From an uncultured bacterium (GTDB taxonomy: Bacteria; Planctomycetota; UBA1135; GCA-002686595), in the NCBI GenBank assembly GCA_913058555.1, contig CAJXRJ010000177.1:1-11228 (forward strand): a DNA stretch of 11,228 nucleotides, read 5' to 3'. Position numbers and translations under genes: made by a program. The number at the start of each line of letters is the position of its first letter. Positions within the stretch are counted from its first letter, which is position 1. Positions 5,588-11,228 of the stretch are shown in pieces. The notes under the pieces were generated by a model that had not been told where the DNA came from, did not search any database, and worked only from the letters and a program-made list of their open reading frames with translations.

Positions 5588-7030
5588 ATGGAGTCACACG
5601 ATCAGAATCTGGGCCACGGGGCCCTCGCCGCTGGGCTCAGTGAGGCCGGAAGGCTGCTGCAGGGTTTCTACGACGGATTGGACGATCGACGCGTGGCCCC
5701 TGGAACGCCGCTCGAGGACGTCATCCATGCCTTCGCGAGCACCCTGGGCGAGGGGGGTGTTGGCGTGGACGGCGCCCTCCGCGACGTGGAACGTTGTGTC
5801 CTCCCCCACGCAATGTCTATCCCCCACCCGCTCTACCTGGGGCTCATCAACAGCTCGCCGCTCCCCGGCGGGATCGTGGCTGAGTCCATCGTGAGCGGCC
5901 TCAACAACAACGCGGGTTCGTGGGAGCAGAGCCCGCCGCTGAGCGCCGCCGAAGAGGAGGTCAAACGCTGTTTCATCGAGCTGCTCGGTCTCGATCCAGC
6001 CTCCAGCGGCATCGTTCTGCCGGGGGGCAGCTACACGACGCTGCACGCCATGCAGCTCGCGCGGGAGGCCAAGTTGCCCGGGTGGAGCGCTAACGGCGCC
6101 CGCTCCCTTGCTGGCGATCCACGGGTCTACGTCTCCGACGCCTCCCACTTCTCGGCCGCCCGGGCCGCGATCGCCGTCGGCGTCTCGCCCAAGGACGTGG
6201 TGCCTGTGCCCACCCGTGGTCGAGGAGCCATCGACCCCCAGGCCCTGCGACTCGCCCTGGAGGGCGACCGCGCGGCGGGTCGCCTGCCCTTCGCCCTGGT
6301 CGCGACGCTCGGAACCACCGGGACCGGCGCCATGGACCCCTTGCCGGAACTCATCGAGATCGCAAGGGAGTTCGATCTGTGGCTGCACGTGGACGCGTGC
6401 TACGGCGGCGCGGCGGCCCTATTGGGCGAACTACGCCCGCGATTCGAGGGCCTGGCGGAAGCCGACTCCGTTTCCGTAGATCCACATAAGTGGTTCTTCG
6501 TTCCGATTGCAGCCGGACTGCTCTTCACTCGCCATCCGTCCGTAGAGCTGGCGGCCTTCGATGTGGACGCCAGCTACATCCCGAGGGGCCAACGCACCGA
6601 CCCCTTCCTGCGCGGCCTGCCCACCTCCCGCCGGGGGGCGGGCTTCACGATCTGGATGGCGATCCGCGCCCATGGTCTCTCGGCCATCCGTGGGGAAGTC
6701 CGCCGGAACATCTCACTGGCGCGCCAGCTCGAAGAGGCCCTTGGTGCCCGTGGATTCCGCGTCATGGACGGCGGCGAGCTTTCCATCGTCTGTGCCCGCT
6801 GGGAGCCGGTGGATCGCACGGACGCCGAATGCGAGGCTCTCCAGAAGGAGCTCGCCCAAGCCACCGTCCGATCTGGCAAGGCCTGGTTCGGGACCGTTCG
6901 TGCCCAGGGACAAAGCTGGTTGCGCTTCACGCTCGTCAGCACCTTCACACGCCCGCGGCACGTCGAAGCGTTCGCCGATCACCTTCTCGGCCTCGCCGAA
7001 AAGCTGCCGGCCACGCGCCCAGTCCCTTAG
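5588..7030 (+). CDS. PLP-dependent group II amino-acid decarboxylase family protein
   Basis: A 480-aa fold type I PLP enzyme of the aromatic-amino-acid / glutamate decarboxylase family. Seen: HPLYLGLINSSPLPGG (about 80-95), where this family binds substrate; LNNNAGSWEQSPPLSAAE; LPGGSYTTLHAM; SDASHFS with H187, expected to stack on PLP; TLGTTGTGAMDP; HVDACYGG with D269 to the pyridine nitrogen; and DPHKW with K301, the Schiff-base lysine. All cofactor residues are present, so it should be active. The substrate cannot be told from sequence; decarboxylation of an aromatic or acidic amino acid, or a decarboxylation-dependent aminotransfer, are options. ATG 5588 lies 4 bases after the rhodanese stop. 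The pair is divergent from ftrA, so FtrA may regulate both. The stop overlaps the stop of the convergent gene at 7027-7030. Confidence 0.92.
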   Translation: MESHDQNLGHGALAAGLSEAGRLLQGFYDGLDDRRVAPGTPLEDVIHAFASTLGEGGVGVDGALRDVERCVLPHAMSIPHPLYLGLINSSPLPGGIVAESIVSGLNNNAGSWEQSPPLSAAEEEVKRCFIELLGLDPASSGIVLPGGSYTTLHAMQLAREAKLPGWSANGARSLAGDPRVYVSDASHFSAARAAIAVGVSPKDVVPVPTRGRGAIDPQALRLALEGDRAAGRLPFALVATLGTTGTGAMDPLPELIEIAREFDLWLHVDACYGGAAALLGELRPRFEGLAEADSVSVDPHKWFFVPIAAGLLFTRHPSVELAAFDVDASYIPRGQRTDPFLRGLPTSRRGAGFTIWMAIRAHGLSAIRGEVRRNISLARQLEEALGARGFRVMDGGELSIVCARWEPVDRTDAECEALQKELAQATVRSGKAWFGTVRAQGQSWLRFTLVSTFTRPRHVEAFADHLLGLAEKLPATRPVP

Positions 7031-8793
7031 CGCGCGGCGAGCGCCCGAGATTCCGGCGGATAACAGCAGAGCACATCGGCGTGGCCCGTGAGCCGAACCG
7101 TGGCGCGGATGCGGTCTCCGATTCGCAGCTCCGCGCGCAGGGCATCCGGCAAGATCACGGTCATGGTGTCGCCGCCCAGGGTTCGCACCCGGTCCTCCGA
7201 CGATTCAAACTCCTCCGCGGCGGCGTCCCCGAGGGTCTCGATCTCATAGAGCTCCCCGGTCTCCGCGTCGGAGGCCGGGGCCTCGATCGCGGCGTTCAAC
7301 CGGCGCGTCCGGGGCAGCGACGATTCGAGCCCATCGAGGGCATCCATGAACTCTGACCCGAGGTCCACTTCGTGGGCATCGAGGGCCCACTCGCAGAATT
7401 CCCGCATGGCCACCACGAGAGCGACCGCTTGGTCGTCCGACTTCAGCGCGCGCCGTTCCTGGAGCCAGAAGGTCGCGAACTGGAAGAGATCGCGGCCCCG
7501 GAGCTCTTCGAAGACGCCGATGGGCTGGGCGAACGTTGCGAACAGCGACAGAGGGGCGAGCGATTCCACGTCGAAGCCGGGCCGTGTGGCGCCAAGCTCC
7601 CATTTCATCTCTTCGATCATCGCCGCGACGACGCCTGGGAAGTCCGGCGCAGGAACCTCCGGGCCGTCCCCGTCCGACGGATCGAGGCCAAGGTCGCGCT
7701 CGAGGTCCTTCACGAGGGCCGAAGCGTCCTGGCCGCGCTCCCGGGCCGCAGCGAATGCCTCGATCGCTGCCAAACGAGCGATCTCGTCGGCATCGGCGGG
7801 GGCATCGGGGGAAGCAGGCGCAGCCGGAGCCTTCGAGCGAACCTCTGTCGGCGCCGAAATGACTTCCCACGCTTCCATGAGCGCGCGCCGGGACGTGTCC
7901 AGGTCTAGCTCCGTATCGAACGCGATCTCTTCGAGGAGGCGGGCGAGGACATCGGAGTGGCCGTGGATGAGCTTGGATGGATCCCGGGGCTCTTGGGCGA
8001 GGAGCCGGACCGTCCGGCGGGCCCGCTCGGCCCCAAACCCGGCGCCCCGGAGGAGATGGAGCGCGTCCGCAATGGGGTCCTCGGACGAGGGCTTCTGCTG
8101 GGATGCCAGTGAGGACCCGCCCGCACGAACCTCTGAGCCACCGGCACCGAAGAACATGGCCTCGAGCTCGCCCTGACTCACCCGCAGGACCTTGCCCGTC
8201 GAGGCGTCCCGAATCCGCTCGAGGTCCCGCTGGAGGGCGCTCACGACCTCGGGCCCCCGAACGATGGCGGCCGCTGGGGACGCCACGTGAACCCCCTCGC
8301 CCGCGGGATAGAGGCGGCCCACAAAGAGCTCGCCGCCCTTGAGGCTCTTTGCGAGGCCCGGACCCGCCAGCGCGAAACTGCCAAAGCCGGTCACATCCCG
8401 GAGCCAAGCGCCGGCGCCCTCACGGACCTCCTCCACCTCAAATATGCCCGTGTGGGACTTCAACAGGGCCTCAAAGGCGCCCTGCAGGGCATCGACGAGC
8501 TCAGAGGCGTCGTCCTCGGCGTCCGAGATGGACTGCAGCTGCGCCGCATAGGCCTCCCGGAGATGATCGGCAATGAGCCCCGGGAAAGCCGCGCTGTGGT
8601 GCTCTATGAGGAACCACTCGAGGTGTCGGCGGCCCGCGAGAAGCACATCCAGCGGTCCGCCACCGGATGGCGCCGCCCCGCGGAAGAATGTCCGGATGCT
8701 CTGCTCGAACTCGGACGAAAGCCCTGCGTGGGAGCGCACTTCGGACGTGAGGAGCTCGAGGCAACGCTCGATGGCTTCGCTGGTGAGAGGCAT
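7027..8793 (-). CDS. Large soluble protein of unknown function
   Basis: A 588-aa protein if started at ATG 8793; a GTG immediately upstream (8796) is an alternative adding one residue. I do not recognise a family. It is Ala-, Glu- and Leu-rich with no signal peptide and no membrane segment. Residues 1-115 look all-helical (SEVRSHAGLSSEFEQSIRTF, then RRHLEWFLIEHHSAAFP). At about 120-215 is a more globular, Gly-rich region (GAGAWLRDVTGFGSFALAGP, then KGGELFVGRLYP, then VHVASPAAAIVRGPEVV). An Ala/Pro/Asp linker at about 318-342 precedes a second helical region with SLFATFAQPIG and FQFATFWLQERRALKSDD. The C-terminus (VILPDALRAELRIGDRIRATVRLTGHAD) could be a small beta domain. Strong codon bias and full length support a real gene. 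It is monocistronic as far as seen and converges on the decarboxylase, sharing stop-codon bases. Confidence 0.85.
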   Translation of the reverse strand: MPLTSEAIERCLELLTSEVRSHAGLSSEFEQSIRTFFRGAAPSGGGPLDVLLAGRRHLEWFLIEHHSAAFPGLIADHLREAYAAQLQSISDAEDDASELVDALQGAFEALLKSHTGIFEVEEVREGAGAWLRDVTGFGSFALAGPGLAKSLKGGELFVGRLYPAGEGVHVASPAAAIVRGPEVVSALQRDLERIRDASTGKVLRVSQGELEAMFFGAGGSEVRAGGSSLASQQKPSSEDPIADALHLLRGAGFGAERARRTVRLLAQEPRDPSKLIHGHSDVLARLLEEIAFDTELDLDTSRRALMEAWEVISAPTEVRSKAPAAPASPDAPADADEIARLAAIEAFAAARERGQDASALVKDLERDLGLDPSDGDGPEVPAPDFPGVVAAMIEEMKWELGATRPGFDVESLAPLSLFATFAQPIGVFEELRGRDLFQFATFWLQERRALKSDDQAVALVVAMREFCEWALDAHEVDLGSEFMDALDGLESSLPRTRRLNAAIEAPASDAETGELYEIETLGDAAAEEFESSEDRVRTLGGDTMTVILPDALRAELRIGDRIRATVRLTGHADVLCCYPPESRALAAR

Positions 8794-8896
8794 CACCGCA
8801 ATCTAGCACCGTTCGGGTTCTCCCTCCCGGATGAATGGTGCGCTTTCAGGGCAAGTCCCGCCCAGGGGCCGCCGATGGCGACCGCGGGGAACTGAC

Positions 8897-9649
8897 ATGA
8901 TCTACGCACTACAAGGAGACCCAGCCACCGCCGCACCTGCGGGGGGCTTCGGATCTCTATTCAGCGGCACGCCTTGGATCGACCTGGTCGGTCTGGGCGT
9001 CGTCACGCTGTTCTTTATCCTTGGCATCCGCCACGGGCTCGTCTGGCAGGTCACTCGGCTCATCGGGATGCTGGTAGCCGTGACCCTGGCTCGCAGCCTG
9101 TCGCCGGAGTTCGTGCCGCACGTCGAGTCGGCCTTGAACCTGCCCACAAAGGCCTGTCAGGGCATCGTGTGGTTCCTGGTCTTCCTGGCCACCCTCGTGG
9201 TCACCGCCATGATCGGGCTCGTGGGCCGACGGGCGCTTGAGGCCGTGCACCTGGGCCCCATGGACCGCATGGGCGGTGGGCTCGCAGGGGCCGTCACAGG
9301 GGTCATTGTCCACTGCGCGCTTTTGGTGCTCCTGAGCTCCGTGGGCACGACCGTTTGGGCCACCAACACGTTCAAGGGCAGCGCGAGCGCCAGCATGCTC
9401 GACAGCCTCAGCCGCAAGTCCCATCTCCTCCTCGACGCCCAGGCGGCGGAGCGGATCATGGAGCCCTGGGGGCAGGCCTACGACGCCGATCGAGCCCGGG
9501 AGCAGCAGCTCGAGGCCGAGGCCAATCGCCAGAAGGCGCTCAAGCGCGCCGCTGAACTCCAGAGTGAGGCCCGGGAGGAAATCCGACGTGCCAATGCCCG
9601 GGGGGGGGACTTTCCCCCACTGGAAGGTCGGCCCAGCAGGGTCCGCTAG
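8897..9649 (+). CDS. CvpA-like integral membrane protein with C-terminal coiled coil
   Basis: A 250-aa inner-membrane protein. Four hydrophobic segments lie at about 27-45, 48-68, 87-109 and 126-150, with the arrangement of the CvpA (colicin V production) family: WIDLVGLGVVTLFFILGIRHG, then a Gly-rich third and fourth helix (MGGGLAGAVTGVIVHCALL). After about residue 190 a highly charged Arg/Glu/Ala helix (DRAREQQLEAEANRQKALKR and on to about 232) should form a cytoplasmic coiled coil, longer than in E. coli CvpA. The role of CvpA is poorly defined; it is linked to envelope homeostasis. ATG 8897 is preferred over an in-frame ATG at 8831 because GGGGA sits 6 bases upstream and the earlier residues are Arg/Pro-rich and unlike a membrane N-terminus. 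A run of nine G (9600-9608) near the 3' end could cause reading-frame errors affecting only the last 15 or so residues. Confidence 0.82.
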   Translation: MIYALQGDPATAAPAGGFGSLFSGTPWIDLVGLGVVTLFFILGIRHGLVWQVTRLIGMLVAVTLARSLSPEFVPHVESALNLPTKACQGIVWFLVFLATLVVTAMIGLVGRRALEAVHLGPMDRMGGGLAGAVTGVIVHCALLVLLSSVGTTVWATNTFKGSASASMLDSLSRKSHLLLDAQAAERIMEPWGQAYDADRAREQQLEAEANRQKALKRAAELQSEAREEIRRANARGGDFPPLEGRPSRVR

Positions 9650-9684
9650 CGACACAGCCGGATTCGCACCCACAATGGGAATAA

Positions 9685-9721
9685 AACGGGGCTGACCTTC
9701 TTATCGAGGGCCAGCCCCGTT
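9685..9721. terminator. Strong GC hairpin after the cvpA-like gene
   Basis: AACGGGGCTG (9685-9694) pairs perfectly with CAGCCCCGTT (9712-9721), and the loop side can pair further (CC 9696-9697 with GG 9709-9710). It lies 36 bases after the stop and before the riboswitch, so it probably ends the cvpA-like transcript. The U-tract is on the minus-strand reading (TTTTAT after the stem), not the plus strand, so plus-strand termination may need other factors, or the element may act bidirectionally. Confidence 0.55.
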
Positions 9722-9739
9722 AGCGTGCCACTTCACCCA

Positions 9740-9945
9740 ACGCGTTCGCCCCGGGGGAAGCAGGTGCTATTCCTGCGCGGTCCCGCCACTGTGAGTTGCA
9801 TGGGTGCGCTGCTCTTAGGCGGCGCGGGAGGATCCCGCGTCTCCGGGTCACTGGGTGCGATGGATTCGAAAGACTCCTGAGCCCCTGGGAAGGCTTGGGC
9901 TGCGCGCTCGACGTGACAAGCCAGGACATCCCGGCCGAACGTACC
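9740..9945 (+). ncRNA. Cobalamin (adenosylcobalamin-type) riboswitch aptamer
   Basis: A cis-acting RNA that binds B12 and normally lowers expression of B12 uptake or synthesis genes when B12 is plentiful. The conserved core is clear: GGGGAAGC leads into GGTGCTATTCC (9763-9773), whose flanks GCAGG and CCTGC pair. CGCGGTCCCGCCACTGTGA (9776-9794) matches the near-invariant CCCGCxACTGT core. The 3' B12 box is AAGCCAGGACATCCCGGCC (9918-9936), slightly longer than the common form. The closing stem P1 is supported by CGTTCG (9743-9748) with CGAACG (9936-9941). The middle (about 9795-9910) is a peripheral domain with its own hairpins. The aptamer lies 174 bases upstream of the secreted protein start at 10120 and points the same way, so it should control that gene. 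The aptamer bases overlap an open frame running into the gene; that frame is not coding here. Confidence 0.9.
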
Positions 9946-9949
9946 GAAC

Positions 9950-9975
9950 CGCTGGCCGCGGCGAACGGCCCAGCG
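9950..9975 (+). promoter_or_regulatory. Leader hairpin just after the riboswitch, possible regulatory (P13-like) stem
   Basis: CGCTGGCCG (9950-9958) pairs with CGGCCCAGCG (9966-9975) with one bulged C and loop CGGCGAA. It sits where many cobalamin riboswitches have the regulatory hairpin that kisses the aptamer loop L5. No U-run follows, so it is not an intrinsic terminator by itself. Assignment as P13 is inference. Confidence 0.4.
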
Positions 9976-9994
9976 CCCATGGAATGGCTCCAGG

Positions 9995-10034
9995 ACCGTC
10001 CGCGCACCGATCGAATCGGATGCGCGGGGATGGT
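9995..10034 (+). promoter_or_regulatory. Long stable hairpin in riboswitch leader
   Basis: CCGCGC (10000-10005) pairs with GCGCGG (10022-10027), and inside it CCGAT (10007-10011) pairs with ATCGG (10015-10019), loop CGA. Outer ACC (9995-9997) can pair with GGT (10032-10034). This is one of the most stable stems in the window and lies between aptamer and gene. It lacks a trailing U-run. It could be part of the expression platform or simply a leader structure. Confidence 0.4.
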
Positions 10035-10091
10035 CAAGGCGTTCCTACGTGCGTCTGGGCTGCGAGCTGGGATCAGCGGGAATCACTACGG

Positions 10092-10114
10092 TCCCGTTCT
10101 GCGGGAAACAGAAC
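10092..10114 (+). promoter_or_regulatory. Mutually exclusive small hairpins at the translation start
   Basis: TCCCG (10092-10096) can pair with CGGGA (10102-10106). Alternatively GTTCTG (10096-10101) can pair with CAGAAC (10109-10114), which ends 5 bases before ATG 10120. The two share bases and cannot coexist. Because no Shine-Dalgarno is visible, such a switch could gate ribosome access. This is a pattern seen by eye only. Confidence 0.25.
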
Positions 10115-10119
10115 TCCCT

Positions 10120-11186
10120 ATGCGTTCCTTACTCACCGCCACGGCGGTCCCCTTCGTTCTCCTTGGCGCCTCTCTCTGCGCCTCCGCGAGCGCCCAGCTC
10201 TCTACGCCCCAAGAGGGCTACGTCCGCGCGGGCGCGAGCTCATTCTCCGAGTATTGCTCCGGCTCTCGCTCCTACGCGTCGTTCGTCGACGGCTCCTACA
10301 TTGTCTTCAACGGCAACGACGTCGAGCATCGCGCCGCGGGCGGCTTCCTCATGCGGCGCCTTGCGAGCTTCCCGTTCTTCGTATTCCCGAGCTTCGTGGA
10401 GATCGCGCCAGACGGCCAAACCGTCTACGTCGGCGAATCCTCGACCGGCAAGATCCTCAGCATCGACGTGCCGTCCGGCTCGGTGACGGAGCTCGCCACC
10501 CTGAGCTTCAACTTCGACCTCGAGTTTGACGTCGACCCGGGCCTGGCCTACGTCAGCGCGAGCACGGGCGCCTTCGGCACGAACTCGATCCACCGACTGG
10601 ACCTCAACGCGGGTACGACCGTGGAAGTGGCCACCATCGGTGGATTCTCCGGCCCCTTGACGGTTAACGACTTCGGCGACGTGCTGGTCGCGGAATTGCC
10701 CGGCACGTTCCCGTTCCCCCCGGGGGGCACCCGCGTACTTTTGTTCGACAACGCGGACCTAGACGGTACATCGCCCCTCACGAGCACCGACGCCATCGAG
10801 ATCGTCGCGGGGCTCAACGGTGCATCCTCGATCGCCTTCGACCGGGGCAACGAGCAGTTCTTCCTGATGGAGACCAACACGACGGCGTCTGGCTTCGGCT
10901 CGCTGCTCGCGAGCTACGACGCCGCGGGGCTTCGGCAAGGGACCGTCGTGGAGAGCACCGTGTTCGCCGGGGGCATCGAGGTGGTCGACTCAGGCATCGG
11001 CACCCGCTTCGGTCCGTTCCAGCCGGGTTACACCGGCCTGCGATTCTCCGAGTCCGACTGCTTCGCGCAGGTCCCCATCTCGGAGCGAGTCGAGATCCGC
11101 GGCGCCCGCCCCACCAACACCTTTGATGGTCCTGGCCTTGGCAACAGCGGAAGCGCCTCACTGACCCTGACTGGCGGGATCGAGGG
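10120..11186 (+). CDS. Secreted beta-propeller-like protein under B12 riboswitch, 3' truncated
   Basis: At least 355 aa, cut by the adapter. Residues 1-25 form a signal peptide (MRSLL, a hydrophobic core, then ASA before Q26), so the product is exported. The mature part shows repeated beta-strand units typical of a propeller such as NHL/SMP-30/YncE-like folds: IAPDGQTVYVGESSTGKILSI (about 95-115), FDVDPGLAYVSAS...IHRLDLNAGT (136-166), VNDFGDVLVAELPG...RVLLFDNADLDG (182-215), IAFDRGNEQFFLMETN...LLASYDAAG (238-270). C46 and C314 could form a disulfide. ATG 10120 is chosen because it starts the signal peptide; the open frame continuing upstream overlaps the riboswitch. Control by cobalamin is inferred from the riboswitch. 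A role in surface B12 binding, like the beta-propeller lipoprotein BtuG of Bacteroides, is possible but unproven; there is no lipobox. The C-terminus, perhaps with an anchor or sorting signal, is missing. Confidence 0.8.
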
Positions 11187-11228
11187 CTGTCTCTTATACA
11201 CATCTCCGAGCCCACGAGACTAGGCATG
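11187..11228 (-). other. Nextera index-side adapter at contig end, not genomic
   Basis: 11187-11205 is the Tn5 mosaic end in reverse (CTGTCTCTTATACACATCT), 11206-11220 the rest of the Nextera transposase adapter, and 11221-11228 the index TAGGCATG. It is the reverse complement of bases 8-49, with the same index. The apparent protein ending LLYTSPSPRD comes from translating this adapter and must be removed. Confidence 0.97.

Noticed and set aside
7244..8407. 387-codon minus-strand frame inside the large unknown gene
   Set aside because: Arg/Gly/Pro-rich shadow in another frame of the same strand; the 588-aa frame has more protein-like composition and full length.
9796..10119. Open frame extending the secreted protein upstream by 108 codons
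   Set aside because: It overlaps the conserved riboswitch and leader hairpins, and a good signal peptide starts exactly at ATG 10120.
11187..11223. Apparent C-terminus CLLYTSPSPRD of the last protein
   Set aside because: These residues are translated Nextera adapter, not genome.
1..11228. tRNA, rRNA, CRISPR array or insertion sequence
   Set aside because: No cloverleaf, ribosomal core, regularly spaced repeat or transposase was seen; the inverted ends are adapters, not transposon ends, although the mosaic end derives from Tn5.

Overview
The window is a high-GC contig of about 11.2 kb, most likely from a shotgun metagenome or draft genome. Both ends are sequencing adapter (1-49 and 11187-11228, the same Illumina Nextera index-side adapter in inverted orientation), so genuine DNA runs from about 50 to 11186. 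Several starts lack a Shine-Dalgarno sequence. The nitrite reductase remnant is of the type with CxxCH at heme 1, there is a long orphan soluble protein, and a secreted beta-propeller-like protein. Together these suggest a Gram-negative environmental bacterium, perhaps Planctomycetota; this taxonomic call is inference and weak.

Left part (262-2819): a histidine-phosphatase enzyme (+) converges on a small cysteine-rich protein (-). A 305-base divergent spacer follows, then a lipoprotein with a GyrI-like ligand-binding domain (+) and a family I inorganic pyrophosphatase (+).

Middle part (2869-7030): on the minus strand lies a broken ammonia-forming nitrite reductase gene (nrfA). It has lost the segment that should carry heme 2, with a frame change, and its 5' end is joined to what may be a decayed piece of another cytochrome-like gene. 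Next is an intact FtrA/GlxA-type regulator (DJ-1/PfpI plus AraC HTH). It is transcribed away from a single-domain rhodanese, and a group II PLP-dependent decarboxylase starts 4 bases after the rhodanese. The 122-base divergent spacer holds a perfect 8-base inverted repeat next to the regulator start.

Right part (7027-11186): a 586-aa soluble protein with no recognised domain (-) shares stop-codon bases with the decarboxylase. A CvpA-like membrane protein (+) follows, then a strong hairpin and a clear cobalamin (B12) riboswitch. Its leader has further strong hairpins before a secreted beta-propeller-like protein that is cut off by the contig end.

The most interesting unit is the last one. A B12 riboswitch in front of an exported beta-propeller suggests a cobalamin-capture protein analogous to the Bacteroides surface protein BtuG. 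This is a hypothesis from context and fold class, because the gene is truncated and no transporter is visible.
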